Assembly (NCBI GenBank): GCA_024509875.1 | Contig: JAMPIV010004905.1 | Span: forward strand, 1 to 64,000 | Direction of reading: 5' to 3' | Length of the DNA stretch: 64,000 nt | Source: Oreohelix idahoensis | Lineage: Eukaryota > Mollusca > Gastropoda > Stylommatophora > Oreohelicidae | Shown here: positions 41,341 to 53,605 of the stretch, piece after piece | How the letters are laid out: each line of letters begins with the position of its first letter | Position numbering within the stretch: the first letter of the stretch is position 1 | Notes under the pieces: generated by a model | Database searches by the model: none | What the model saw: only the letters and a program-made list of their open reading frames with translations | Told to the model about the DNA's origin: nothing | Made by a program: the position numbers and the translations under genes

Positions 41341-41728
41341 CAGAACAGTTTTGTTTTATATTAGTCTGGGTTTTTTTTTTTTCAACTACATAGTAGTCTT
41401 ACGCACATTGGTCATTAATTTTTTTTTTTTCAATGCTCTACATAGGTTAACATTTTTACTCTGCATCTTTTTTTTTTTTTTGTCTTAACCCTGTGATAGT
41501 CTTATTTTGCATTAGACAGAACTGTACTTAAGTCAGTGTTACGTGTCTTTTATATTATTAATGTTAATAATTGGTAACCGGATGGTTACTGTGGCCAAGA
41601 TCACTTCTAGGGTAGTAAACAAGGAGACACCACAACCAGCCAATATAAATTTGAATGAATTGAGCCGAAATGGACGTTATACAATTTATTTAGGGCTGCA
41701 TGCAGCTCCACATATAATCAAGTTCATG
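41341..41728. other. T-rich unassigned stretch
   Basis: Repeated T runs each followed by a GATAGTCTTA-like phrase. Similar DNA lies beyond the solo LTR at 44560-44880, suggesting the LTR inserted into an old low-complexity tract. Confidence 0.4.
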
Positions 41729-41733
41729 CCAAC

Positions 41734-44134
41734 TGTGGTGAGGTGGGATGTTATAAATATTTATAGGGGGACTTAGTGTACTGACTGAGATCAGCTGTGA
41801 AGGTATCTATATCTAATGAGAGTAGTGTATTATAGATAACCTTACTTGCTACCACATATATATATATCTCAGTCAGAATTATTCTGGAATAGTGTGATGA
41901 CTACGTTATGTGTCTAGGGTATGTGTATGATGAAGTGTAAGTCACAACAACAGACAGATAAACAATTTAATTTATTCCACCACACTTGACAACACTGTGA
42001 CACTCACATACATATACACTCTAAAGGATATCTTAAGGAGTCACTGATAACTTTTCAAATAACAATATGTATTCATTGCTGTCATGAATGAATATGTGTC
42101 CTGATTCAAGTACAAAGGAACCAGGAATCACAATCAATTTTAATTACAAGTTATGTACAGAATGTATTAATATGAATATTGTAGTGACATATATTATTAA
42201 AAATATCCTATGTGTGTCAGTTGGGTAGTAGTAATATGAGGTAATACTGGTTTTGTTTTGTTCAAGCTCTGTTGGTACTTGTCATCATGACTTCAATAGT
42301 TTGTCTTAAGGGAACTAGTATTGGAGATGTTCTCAGTTCCTGATATTAAAACAATTTACTTCCCCTCTTAAGTTTCTGGTACAATGTTATTTTAAGATGG
42401 GGTAATAATTTTGAGCTCAGCTGGCCACATCAGCTTATCTTGCGTGATGGCGGCAGGAAAAGACTCCTCTGCTCGATTTCTCCCCTGTGCTCTGGAGACA
42501 CCTCACTGATAGCCAAATGGACCAAGGAGTATGCTGTCCTACTCTGGATTCAGCAAAGCTCTGAATAAGTGCTGCTCAATACCATCAAGACCACGGTCCC
42601 TGAAAACAAGAAGGACGTACCTTCTACTTCATAACTAATTTATACTCTCTTTTTAAACTGAGCACAATACATCACAAACATTGAGTTCAGAGCGTTAGGC
42701 CAACTGTCAGCTTCATTTGAAATGCTTTATACCAGTATTAACCTTCTTAATGGTTACTACGCCTCTGCACTTCCAGCATTATTTCTTTCTAGTCAATCAT
42801 CCAGGTGTCAGTGTACTGTTTGGCCATTCCATGCCGTTTTACTTTCCTCCGACACCTTCTGTTCAGGCTGGAGCATTATAGGCTTTACATCATGGTTGCT
42901 ACTGAACTACACATATATACAGGCATAAATTAACAATTCACATTCAATTTTCATTAAAAGATACGGAATGGTTCAAGCTTACCACAATTCATAGAATAAA
43001 CACAGATACGTTGATTAGCAATGAATTCTGGCACAAACACTGGCACAAATTCCCATCTGCTTATGTTCCAGGCTTTTATTTAGCAAAAATATGAGCTGGC
43101 TTCAACGCACTGATGCTTTATCAAGCTTATTTGAACAAGTGGTTTCGAACTAACGCTCCTAAGTGATTATATCAGCGAGTCTGGCCAATCGAGCCACGTA
43201 TCGACAAGTGTTTGAAAAAATGTTCCTTTCTACGTCTCCCCTAACAACCAAGGATATCATTTATAGTCCGACTAATCGCGGTTAGCCTTACATATCATTC
43301 CAGCCAATCAGTTCAAATGTAACTGTGGCCCATTTCCCGTACAATGGTGGGTTAAAAAAATCTACCACTGAGCGATTCTGATTTTGGGTGTTGTCTGACA
43401 GCACCATCATTTTATTTTGGCTATAATTTATTAATTCCTGGACTATTTGCGTAACTTTTTACATATTCTTTGTCAGCAAGCCCTAAGGAACCCAAAAATA
43501 CAAATTTAAAAGAGCTAAGTGGCTGCGTTCAAAATATGCAATTTCTTCGACCTCCTGTTTCGAAGATGTGCTGTCTGGGTACTGTAATGTTTTCAAACGT
43601 AACCCCATCTAATGTTATCTTTTCTAATAAGCGTTTTCCAGGATTTTAAAACCTAACCCTGGGAAGGGTAATGTATTTTATCACTGTCCGTCTGAAAAAA
43701 AATTAGTGCCTGTAGCCTTACACGCGTGATAGTAGTAATTGTGTATCGCGCGACGCGTGTTTAATTTTGCATGCGTTCCTGATTTTCAGCCCTCCCTCTT
43801 TCTATCCTTTAGTCCATCTGTTCGTTCGTTTTGGTAACGTAATATAATTAATGTTAGGATTAATTTAGGTCATTACGCAGGGTGCCTCTCAATGTTTTTC
43901 CAAGAAATACAGCACACGTTTCATTGAAGAAAGCGGGTCATAATATAGTAAGCTTTTACTATCAACGTGAAAGCGTTACAATTTGCAGACGAAGCAGAAA
44001 ACAAGGGGGATTTCGAGTACATTTTTTGTGACAGCACTGTTATTTTACCATTGCTCTTTCCTTTATTAAATGTATTTGTTAGGCTTTATATTTACCTAAT
44101 AATTTATATATGTGGATTAGAATATTCCACGACA
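41734..44134 (-). mobile_element. Solo LTR of the Gmr1-like element, 2401 bp
   Basis: Reverse-oriented, diverged copy of the LTR at 2498-4888, with TG...CA ends and perfect 5-bp target repeats CCAAC (41729-41733 and 44135-44139). No internal region is present, the usual result of recombination between two LTRs. The TATA and AATAAA positions are conserved. Confidence 0.95.
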
Positions 44135-44139
44135 CCAAC

Positions 44140-44889
44140 ATATCATGGCAGATAAGATGCAGTAAACGATATACCATAGGCAGTCAGTCCATGTCAGGAA
44201 GGCTGTCCTTTTCTCAATATGATTTTATGTCTCTGCACACTTGACACTGAGCAATTATACTTCTTGTCCATACAGATAACTAGATACATCTCACCAAAGA
44301 TCTTGATGTATTAGTGATAACAGAACTCCATTTTAAACACTTTAACAAGCAGGAGCTCAAACACATATGTCCACTCGCCATCACACACAATCGTCTCTGC
44401 CCCGCACTTCTCCCCTCTAGTTTCACATGAGCCAGCCAAGCATATCAGCTTAATGTCGCTCAACTGTCTTTATCAGTGACCCGTATAAAATTTACAAAGA
44501 GCCCTGTTGAGCTAAACCTATAATAGGCACAATCGTTATGAATTTTTATCATAACAGTCAGATTGGTTATTTTTTATGCCACCCTATAACTTTTTATATC
44601 CTATGATAGTCTTTTTCTGCATTAGTTTAATTTTTTTTTTAAACTCTGTTATAGTTTTACATAACATTAGTCTTTACTCTGTGACAGTCATCCTCTAGGG
44701 TTGCATTGCTCACTGATATTTTCACTTGGCAGCAGCTGAACACTAGTCTTTGTCTGTCTCATTCCACTGTTTTTATCCTGCCATAATTCATCAGTCATTG
44801 ATATGTTTGTTCATTGACAGCCTTATTCTGCATTTGTCAGAACTTTTTTTTGTTTCCCTTCCCTACCCTACAATAGTTGTGCAGTTCAT
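44140..44889. other. Unassigned stretch
   Basis: AT-rich; no supported gene. Confidence 0.45.
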
Positions 44890-45519
44890 GAAACTTTTAT
44901 TGAATGCAAAGCACATGCAGAAAAACAAATAGTAATCTTTATAGATGCCCTGTCAGTAATAACAGTTCTGAAAAGCCACGGTGCTAAGGGATGAAAAGAT
45001 TTGAAAAACTCTTAAAAGACTGGACAAGTGCACAAACCAGTGGATTCCAGCCCATTGCAACATACCAAGCAATGAGACGGGAGAGAAACTTGATAAGGAA
45101 GGAGGAGCACTACAACAAAGATGATACAGGAACAACTTATGAAATGGCAAAAACAACTGTGAAAGCCACATTCAAGTCCAAATGGGAAAGAGAGCACCAA
45201 TATGATGCATATCATCAGCTATCTAGGCAGTCCAGGTCACCATTTTTCAGGTACGCACTGGATACAACAAATTGAGACATCAGCTATACCACAAGTACAG
45301 AATTGGTACAACAGATCTCTGCACCTGTGGAACCAGTCCGATGACAGCCGAACATCTGCTGCAGTCCTGCCCAACATACATCAGCGAATAAAGTAGCATA
45401 CGGCAACAACCTATTTCACTCCACGAAAAACTGTTCGGAGATGTCAGGGACTTTGAGCTGACCACCTCCTTTATTAAGAGTCATTAATGTGGAAGTCTGA
45501 AGGCGAACGAGGAAGAAGG
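44890..45519 (+). pseudogene. I-like LINE 3' fragment (RNase H end)
   Basis: Aligns with 24650-25290: ECKAHAEKQIVIF, TFKSKWEREH, YKIGTTDLCTCGTSP-like residues in shifting frames, then GGCGAACGAGGAAGAAGG. Imperfect 11-bp flanking repeats (GTGCAGTTCAT/GTACTGTTCAT) suggest its own target duplication. Confidence 0.8.
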
Positions 45520-45533
45520 AGAGTACTGTTCAT

Positions 45534-45537
<4 letters not shown>

Positions 45538-45572
<35 letters not shown>
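45538..45572. repeat. (TC)n microsatellite
   Basis: About 17 TC units directly after the LINE fragment. Confidence 0.9.
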
Positions 45573-45578
<6 letters not shown>

Positions 45579-46500
45579 AAAAAATTCCTATGACAGTTTT
45601 ATTCAAGATTGTTAACAAGGAGCTGTAACTACCATTTAACCAAAACAGTTTTATCAATTTTCTAAAAACAGATTCAAAGAAAATAAAATCTATGATGGCC
45701 AGTAACATGACATTAGCAGAGAGAACAAAAATTGCTGGCCGTAATGGGATGTGGGAATCAGTAGTTGGTGTGCAGCGGTGGCGGAGAAGGCAGAAATAAA
45801 TAACATTTTGTGGTCAAATGGCAGTTATTTGCTTCTTGCTTTGACATTTGTTTCATGATAATCCAACTGATACAAGTCAGGATATAAATATTTTAAAGTA
45901 TGGGGTGGCTTTTCAGTATATCTTGCTCTCACGTGCTATTGGATTTAATTTGATAGTTACTGTCATCTGTTGAAACCTTTTCAGATATCTTTGATCTCCT
46001 TGTCTAGTAATTCTGGTTACTCCAATACACAGCATATATATTAAACTACTTTCTGTACTAGTTATAAGATCTAATTTAGAACTTTTTTAAAAATTTAATA
46101 ATTTCTTTCCATGTTGTAATTTCCTGTTCTTCATTCATCTTGCAGCTTTCATAATTTCTGTTTTTTTTTGTGTGTATTAATGAACTGTTTGTTTGTAGTG
46201 CCCTGTTTTGTAGCCCGTTTTCTGCTGAGGATTTGATTCAAGATTTTGTTTATGTTGCCACATTTCACCATATGTCTTTGCTTCTCCTTTGACTTTAAAT
46301 ATGTGGCAGGTAGTATCATGCAGACTAACCTATGCATTTTAATAAATGTTGGTATTAAGTTTAATCTGGAGGGTCACTCCTACAAGAAATTATCACTGCT
46401 GCATCATGATCTTCTATACCAGCGAGGAGCAGCCGTGGAGCTCTCTAAAGATCTACTTTGATCAAAGTTTCTATTTTCAGGTATCATCACATTTCTGACA
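45573..46500. other. Unassigned stretch
   Basis: No supported gene or recognisable repeat. Confidence 0.45.
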
Positions 46501-46900
46501 TGATACCAGATTTTGATCCTGGAACCTCTCATCTTATCTCATGGTTGTTTCCTGTTCTACTATTTGGTGTAGAAGTTTCCCATGGAGTGCAATGGCTTTG
46601 TGTATGAACATGCAATGAAATATTAAGACAAACAGGTAATTGGCCTGTTGTACGATACATGTACCCCTTCCCTTCCTCATCTTTGCCTTCCCTAACACAA
46701 GGGCAGAGTCAGGTACCTATTTACAGCACGGTAGGTCTGGAATGTGATACCAGATTTTGATCCTGGAACCTCTCATCTTATCTCATGGTTGTTTCCTGTT
46801 CTACTATTTGGTGTAGAAGTTTCCCATGGAGTGCAATGGCTCTGTGTATGAACATGCAATGAAATATTAAGACAAACAGGTAATTGGCCTGTTGTACGAT
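46501..46900. repeat. Direct duplication, about 155 bp x 2
   Basis: 46501-46656 and 46745-46900 are nearly identical (one difference seen, CTTTG/CTCTG), separated by 88 bp of S1 SINE sequence. Confidence 0.9.
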
Positions 46901-46970
46901 TGATCCTGGATCTTTTTCCATGAGAGGCAAGTGTTCTAACCACTTAGCCAATCAGACACTCACAGTTCTT
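46657..46970 (-). mobile_element. S1 SINE, split by the direct duplication
   Basis: The body is on minus at 46657-46744 (CCTTCCCTAACACAAGGGCA, AGTCAGGTACC) and the tRNA-like head at 46901-46968 (TTCTAACCACTTAGCCAATC). The duplicated 155 bp separates them. Confidence 0.6.
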
Positions 46971-47074
46971 GTAAGCCTACATAATATCAGACATGTTTAC
47001 CTGCTTGTCGTTTATCTGAATTCTGCTTTTAGCAGACATTATTTTGCTCAAACAGTTGACCACATGTAAAGATC

Positions 47075-47218
47075 TATTGGTATAGATAACGTACCATATG
47101 TTAGATATATTGGTACAGATAATATACCATATGTTAGATATATTGGTATAGATAATGTACCGTATGTTAGATATATTGGTATAAATAATGTAACGTATGT
47201 TATTGGCATAGATTATGT
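47075..47218. repeat. 33-bp minisatellite, about 4 copies
   Basis: Unit TATTGGTATAGATAATGTAC plus CATATGTTAGATA, four imperfect copies, the last truncated. Confidence 0.9.
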
Positions 47219-47599
47219 CAAGAGAAAGCATTTTTATTTACATGTCACAAAACAGTAACAGATTATATATATCAAAAGAATATCATATGTACTTAATGAA
47301 GTGATCAACGAGTTAGAATTTTTGCATTAAAAAAGGGCATTTAAAAAAAAAAAAATATGAAGTTAAAACTGATTTTGTTTGACTGTGGATTGATATATTA
47401 TGTTTTCTCAAGATGTAATAAATATGATTCATGTTAGTTTAGTCTTTTATTCTTGCTCTCTTGTACGTATGTGGCCTGCTTCATATGACGTAGCTGCAGA
47501 GAATATCAGTGGGTATGTGATGGTATCGTATGTATGTTATGTTAGACCTTAGTTAACTTTGTGGCTTTTAAATTAAGGATGTGCACAAGATGTGTTTGA
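47219..47599. other. Unassigned stretch
   Basis: AT-rich; nothing supported. Confidence 0.4.
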
Positions 47600-47790
47600 T
47601 GTTCCACGTATCATTCAGCAGCTGAAAAGTTGTTCCCATATTATCACATCATCTTTTGCGTTCCATACAGAGTATGGAGCCAACACTGCAGGAATTTTGC
47701 ACCAAGCATTCACATGCTCTTGTAGCTGTGGTTTCTGTGCCAGCCTCATGCACAACGTCATATCACTCGCCTTCTACAAAATGCCTGAGG
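47600..47790 (+). repeat. Dispersed repeat R2 copy
   Basis: CACCAAGCATTCACATGCTC, GTGGTTTCTGTGCCAGCCTC and AAATGCCTGAGG match other R2 copies. Confidence 0.5.
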
Positions 47791-47799
47791 GTACATTCA

Positions 47800-48150
47800 G
47801 TCAGTACCCTTTAGCTCCCCACGGAGCATAGATCTTCAACAAACATATGCCAAGTCTTTTTCATTTTCACTTCTGTCTCCAGTTCTCTTCTTTGTATGTT
47901 TTTTGGTCTACCTCTGCCTCCCTTTCCCTGGGGAGTCCACAACAAAGACTGTCTTGTAATGTTATTAACAAGTTTCCTCAATCTCTTGTACCACTGGCTC
48001 TTGTCATCAGTTCCACATTGGTAACCTTGTCATACCATTTCAATCTTTCTATTCTAGGCAAGCACCATTTTATGAATGTATGTAGGTTTTTGTTGTTCTC
48101 CATGTTTCAGAGCCATACAGTAGGACTGACTTTACATATCTGAGTTGAAG
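47800..48150 (-). pseudogene. RTE-like LINE (family D) C-terminal fragment
   Basis: Minus-strand translation contains LRKLVNNITRQSLLW and TPQGKGGRGRPKN, with stops. Related to the copies in both arms of the inverted duplication. Confidence 0.7.
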
Positions 48151-48359
48151 ATTCTTATTTTTGTGTTGGACTTGATTTCTCTTGATCTCCATGTTTCCCA
48201 ATACAATGAAAGCTCCTCTTAATATTTGTATTCTTATTTTGATATAGTCTGTCCCTCCAATTTTGTCTATATTGCTGCCAAGAGAGAGTGCATTAGGCCT
48301 GTTCTTTCTGTTTCCTCCTGGGAACTATTATCACAGGTTGATTAGAATTAGTCATTATG

Positions 48360-48620
48360 CCATCAAGAGATGAGTAGAAGATGCTGGTGATAGATATGAC
48401 ACACATTAAGGAAACCTGTTGATTGCATTACAAAGTAATCCTTGCTCTGGAATCCCAAAGGTAATAATAGAGGTAGAGGGAGATAACAAAAACCACCTGG
48501 AGAAGAAAGCTGGAGACAGAAAAGACCTGGGACTGATGACACGGGACAGGAGGACCTAGCTTAAGTTTGTTGAAGGCCTATGTTCCGTGGGGAGCTGAAG
48601 TGTGATGATGATGGTGCTGC
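48360..48620 (+). pseudogene. RTE-like LINE (family D) fragment, opposite orientation
   Basis: Encodes LRKPVDCITKQSLLWNPKG and ends in GATGATGATGG. It lies tail-out from the previous fragment. Confidence 0.65.
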
Positions 48621-48829
48621 TGTCATGTGTTCATAAAATATTTAAACACTGGAAAGCAGACAATTAGAACAGAAACAATACCATCTGCTAAGTCCCTTTA
48701 GTAAATTAACATCCTACAATCAAATTTGCTTTAACTCTTTCTACCCATAGAACCGTAGGGTATGCAAGTTTGGGTATAGTCAGATTTCCTCAAGTCCACA
48801 TTTGAGTCAATATCATCTCATCCCAACCC

Positions 48830-49331
48830 GAAACCTGTCATGGGTTGTACAGATGCCATGGTGGAAGCAGACAGGGTCCTCCACTGCTCTCTATCCTCAG
48901 AAATGCGTACAAGTGTGGAAAAACCGTGCCCTGCCCATTCTTTGATGTTATCAGCCCAGGATTTTCTTTACCTTCCTCTTCTCCGTTTATTTTCGACTGT
49001 TCCCTGGAGAATTGTTTTCGAAAGGGAGTCATGACGAGTTACATGCCCAAACCAGGCAAGCTTTCGACATTTCACTACTGACAAAAGTGGTTCTTGGTGG
49101 CCTGCATAGGTGTTTATTTTCTCTCTAACAGACATTTGTGTTGTGCTCTTTATAGCAAATGCGCAAAATTCTTCTATAACATTTATACTCGAAAGCCTTA
49201 ATCCTTTGCTCCATATCTGCAGTGAGTGTCCAGCCCTCACACCCATACAAGAGAACAGATAATACAAGTGATTTGTATAATTTGATCTTCACAGGAAAAC
49301 TGATGTTACTTTTCCAGTTGACATTACTCAA
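48830..49331 (-). pseudogene. RTE-like LINE C-terminal fragment
   Basis: Minus strand: SLVLSVLLYGCEGWTLTAD, YKCYRRILRICYKE, a frameshift near 49125, then LAWFGHVTRHDSLSKT and NKRRRGRQ, ending with TMASVQPMTG, the usual end of BovB-group RTE proteins. Confidence 0.8.
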
Positions 49332-49344
49332 TATATAACATCCT

Positions 49345-49660
49345 TATTTGTTGTATGTCTTCTTCGTACACTCTCATGTTTTCAAAGAAAGCAGTAGTCA
49401 GCTTGAGGCTATTTGCATCTCCATGGAGCTTTTCCACGAATCATACTAATGTTGGCCTTATGCGCTTTTTCAGTTCCACATATGATGGGCATCTTTGAAG
49501 CAGACGTTCAGCACTCATTTTATCAGTGCCACAGTTACATTCATCAGTAGTTTCTATCTTTAGCTTGTTGAATAGATGGTATCACAATCTGTTGTGGCCC
49601 ATGCGGAGTCTGAAGATTACCACTTGTTCTCGTCTGCTGAGCTCGTAGTATGCATCCTTT
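49345..49660 (-). pseudogene. I-like LINE 3' fragment
   Basis: Minus strand: YYELSRREQVVIFRLRMGHN, ECNCGTDKMSAERLL and KLHGDANSLKLTTAFFENM, then a GAAGAAGAC-like end. Same subfamily as 53833-53939. Confidence 0.75.
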
Positions 49661-49784
49661 TGTATTTAAGGCTTAAAAGATAAACTGTCAAAATAACTGT
49701 ACAGTGAATTTACAATGATTTTATATATATACTTGTATATAATACGAGTATATTGTCTCAATGCGCAACCCAGTATTAGTCATC

Positions 49785-50045
49785 TTGTGTCACCAGGAGC
49801 TGACATCAGTGACAGTGAATCAAAGTCAAATCTAGTCACCTTGCATCACCAAGAGCTGACAATCAGTGACAGTGAATCAAAGTCAAGTCTAGCCACCTTG
49901 TGTCACCAAGAGCTGACAATCAGTGACAGTGAATCAAAGTCAAGTCTAGTCACCAAGAGCTGACAATCAGTGACAGTGAATCAAAGTCAAGTCTAGTCAC
50001 CAAGAGCTGACAATCAGTGACAGTGAATCAAAGTCAAGTTTAGTC
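49785..50045 (+). repeat. 51-63 bp minisatellite, about 5 copies
   Basis: AGAGCTGACAATCAGTGACA plus GTGAATCAAAGTCAAG repeats five times; the first three units also hold CACCTTG(C/T)(A/G)TC, giving two unit lengths. The frame at 49715-49963 only reflects the repeat. Confidence 0.9.
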
Positions 50046-50140
50046 ACCTTGTACGACATGCCTAAAGGAGCAGTAAATCTATTCTTTCTTTGCCTGATCA
50101 CAGACCCCTGGGGGGAACCACACGGGACTGCCCTGTTTTG
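50046..50140 (+). repeat. Dispersed repeat R2 copy
   Basis: GTCACCTTGTACGACATGCC and CAGACCCCTGGG motifs. Confidence 0.5.
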
Positions 50141-50159
50141 GTATTGTTAATATTTATGA

Positions 50160-50415
50160 AGGAGTCATGGTAGCGCAGTGGTTAGTGCACTGGCTTCCTA
50201 GCTCGGTGGTCCATGGTTCGATCCCCAGTTGATGGATGTTTTAGAATGCAAATGGCTCTGGGGTTGACCCAGCCTCATGAATTGGGTACCACAGCAACTC
50301 TGGGAAGGTTAAGACAGCTGGCGTGATAATGACCAAATCACCCCTAGTGTGCCGATGGTCACGAAAGTATATGCCTCAATGGGCTTGTAAAGGAATCATT
50401 TACAACCCCCCCCCC
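50160..50415 (+). mobile_element. tRNA-headed SINE, family S5
   Basis: 256 bp flanked by 11-bp repeats AATATTTATGA (50149-50159 and 50416-50426). A-box TAGCGCAGTGG, B-box GGTTCGATCCC, body GACCCAGCCTCATGAATTGG. Confidence 0.92.
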
Positions 50416-50429
50416 AATATTTATGAGGA

Positions 50430-51425
50430 CTTGTGTAACACTCTGACAACTCCAGATGTATCTTGTTCTCTGATCCAGTCACCTCCACTTGAGAGTACAG
50501 GTATGGGACCATTTATCCTGCATGTCTGGCACATGAGGGTTGCTGGATAGCAGGTTTTTCTGGAATTGCAATATCATTTTCTTTTGTGCTTCCTTACTGA
50601 GCATAGAACGGTCATTGCAGCTGGTCCCCTTACAGGACTCCTGCACCAAAGCTCCTACATGCTAGCAGTGGTTTCTGTAGTAATATGTTTTACATGATGA
50701 TGTTGCCAAGCCATATCTAAAATATGAAGACTGTTACATTTCTTGCATATCAGTCTGGTGTATACTTACAGGTTGTTGTTATACCTAACTGCTCATGAAA
50801 AATGTTTGCCTGGGCTGTGATAAGAGAAGGTATTATTTTTAATCTGGGCTGTCGGGTCCATTCCCATTAATGCTTTGTCTATTTCTACAATCTTTGCCAG
50901 GCATGTCTTCCTCTGTTCCATTAACTTGGATAAATCACTATCACCATAACATTTTAACAAATTTCATAATAACTGAATCATAGATGGTAGATGAACCATT
51001 TTAATACTCATCACACAAAACTTCACTGATGCTCCTGTGTCTAGACATTTTTTAGTAACTACACTTTATTCTTAATACTGAGAAACATTTTGCAAGTCTT
51101 TTGGGCATAATGACTATGGGTGTATGTGAAGAGGGCTGAAACAAGCCCTAACTAACAGTTTGATAAAAAAAATCACTGGAATATAAGCCTACATCGTTGA
51201 CTGTTCTGAAAACAGCTGCACATCAGTGGCACCACCCTAAATAAAGCAAAAGCCAGAGGAATTCTGTGACGCACATTATAAATATTACACTGTCGTTTTT
51301 CAGAATATTCCAGACACTGGGTTGCCGAATAAGTTGTTCCATACATGGATATGAAGGTCTCATAATGCAAGATCAAGGAGAACTCTCAGGAATATAAGAA
51401 TTTTTTTGTATGTTCTTCTGTCCAA
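50430..51425. other. Mostly unassigned stretch
   Basis: Contains an R2-like piece at about 50600-50720 (CACCAAAGCTCCTACATGCT, TGATGATGTTGCC). The rest shows no feature. Confidence 0.4.
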
Positions 51426-51426
51426 A

Positions 51427-51755
51427 AAAGTGCTACACAAAGCGGTGGTCCACAGACCACTGCCGGTCTGCAGCAAATTTTCAAGAAAGGAGGAAAGAAT
51501 AGCATAATTTAAAATCACAGAGGAATTCTATCATGTTGAAAAAAAATTGTAATACTACGTATTTTAATTTTTCTGAAGCACATAGTAAAATATTCATAAT
51601 TACAGTATAGCCCTACAGTTATGTGCTAATCTACATATGACCATACTTAGCAAATACAAGAATAATATGACACAAATGGTACAAGTGCTGATGCATTATT
51701 ATTTTTTAAATGTCCCTTCGAAACGTCAGAAAATGTTGAGAAACACTGGTCGTGA
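51427..51755. mobile_element. hAT-like MITE, degraded
   Basis: Left end AGTGCTACACAAAGCGGTGG with TCCACAGACCACTGC, and right end TGTTGAGAAACACTG, resemble hAT termini (CAGTGNTTCTCAA). Target duplication not resolved. Confidence 0.5.
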
Positions 51756-51969
51756 ATATAATTCTCAAGAATAACAAACTTTGTGTTGTTTTTTTTTAAA
51801 TTAAAATTTCTACACAATGCTTTTCTCTTTAAACAAGTATTTCTTAAAACTCTTGGATATGCATCTCAAGTTCTGTCTTTCTAGAAAATCTTTCTAAATA
51901 GAAAATCTTTCATAAAAATGGTTCTTTATTTTTGTTTAAAGACTGTCTGTATTAAAATGTGTTCTTATA

Positions 51970-52055
51970 AGGTAAAGGTAACCCCATAGCAGATACTTCT
52001 GTAGGAGAGTGAAGTTTTAGAGACTTCACTATACTAGGTCTAGCTTCGAGAGGTG
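51970..52055 (-). mobile_element. S1 SINE 3' fragment
   Basis: CCATAGCAGATACTTCTGTA, GTGAAGTTTTAGAGACTTCA: the S1 end block on the minus strand. Confidence 0.6.
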
Positions 52056-52237
52056 GGTGTCGTGAAATCCACGAGATACTGCCTGGCCTCATCATTGAGC
52101 ATAAGGAACAGGAGTTCAACCCATTTGTGGACCACTACTACCACATGGCTTCAGCATTGTGCCGTGAAGACCAGGAGACGTGAACTTTGAACAAAACCAA
52201 CAACATTCAGCTGGCCTTAGCATCGTGACTCAAGGAC

Positions 52238-52708
52238 TGTTACGGTATGTTTATTGATGCCGTCTGCTATAGGTTGGCAGCGTGCAATTTTAGGGGTTAC
52301 AGCATTTAATATAATTAATGTAAATAATTATTAGACTATTGAACGCTATACACACGATCGAATTATGACGTGTTAGCGTTGGTAGGTCACGCACCGTGAC
52401 CAGGATACGGGACCCCTTTTGTTTTGACCGTCGAGCTGTAAAGACGTGTCCTTTATCTTTCTAGTGTCGGGCATGGTATTGCCGCACAGATATATTGTAT
52501 TCAAGTATGGACATGGGCCAGTCCATTGTTATTGTGAAGAGATGAAATAAGGAAGGTTAGTAATTAACTAAACCCAGGAAGGGATGAATTAACAGTCCAT
52601 AATATTTATATTGCCAGACGCATAATCTCACTGTCGGCCGTTGGAATCCCCAACCGCGCGTACATATAGTTATGACGTTCTGCCTACAGTAATTCGTTTT
52701 ATTGGACA
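52238..52708. mobile_element. Probable solo LTR, 471 bp
   Basis: TGTTACGG...TTGGACA with 5-bp repeats AGGAC on both sides (52233-52237 and 52709-52713). It is richer in CpG than its flanks. No second copy in the window confirms the ends. Confidence 0.55.
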
Positions 52709-52713
52709 AGGAC

Positions 52714-53509
52714 TGATATGCAAATGTATAATATTCAATAGAGGAACTAAACCTCGTATGTACTTTTATGATCAATGTGTGTGAATTGTTTTTGACGTGT
52801 AAACTGTAAATTAAATGTACGGACTCAAATGGAATGACTTATCCAATCAATCAAGTTGCTATGTTCAAGTATTGTTTAAATTCTACCCCGCATTTGCGTG
52901 CTTACCACCAAGGCACGATACCAATAATTGAATGAGTAAATAAACAAATTCAAAAGCAATGTAATGGCCAGAAAAGTATAATTGTTTTATTAACAGAATA
53001 AGGAACATTTCTCAACAAGATCTGAACTATTTTAATACAGAAGAATCATGTTTCAACAAGGACCAAGCGCAGATTTCAGAGATGAGTGTTGTACCAACAA
53101 GTATCACCAATCCTACCCAAAAAGGTTACAGAATGTCAATGATGAAACTAGAGTCATAAACTCAAAGACACGGCAGATAATTAATTTGTGTAATCTATGC
53201 TGTAAATTTTTCACAGTGCTTTCACTTGAAGATATTCAGTAATTAATAAATGTTTTGATTTGATTTTACATCTAAAGTTGTTGATTTATTTCACTGATAC
53301 ATGTTTCTCTGTGCTAAAGTAATTGTAAGTTGAAGGGATATTTTTAGAGCCAATTATATTTTCCCTAGAAGCATAGGATAAGTCTAGCGAGAGGGCAAAG
53401 TAGCTACTTGTTCCTTATTTCTATAACATCTAAACTGTGCCATCCCTTCACCAGGTCTCTTTTCTGAGTCTGGATACTATCTTTATCTTCATCATCTGAA
53501 CATCTCGCC
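52714..53509. other. Unassigned stretch
   Basis: AT-rich. A 64-codon frame at 53048-53242 (MFQQGPSADFRDECCTNKYH...) has no recognised similarity and no supporting signals. Confidence 0.4.
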
Positions 53510-53605
53510 ACAGTGGGGGTGATCAGTTTCTTTCCTTGCTGCCTTTTTTCCCCTAACTCAAGAGTAAAGTCAGACCCCTTTATGGCTGGGTAGAATGGAG
53601 CGACG
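53510..53605 (-). mobile_element. S1 SINE body fragment
   Basis: CCTTGCTGCC, CCCCTAACTCAAGAGTAAAG, TTTATGGCTGGGTAG on the minus strand. Confidence 0.6.

Noticed and set aside
52714..53400. Host gene at the 64-codon frame 53048-53242
   Set aside because: No recognisable similarity, splice sites or conservation evidence visible.
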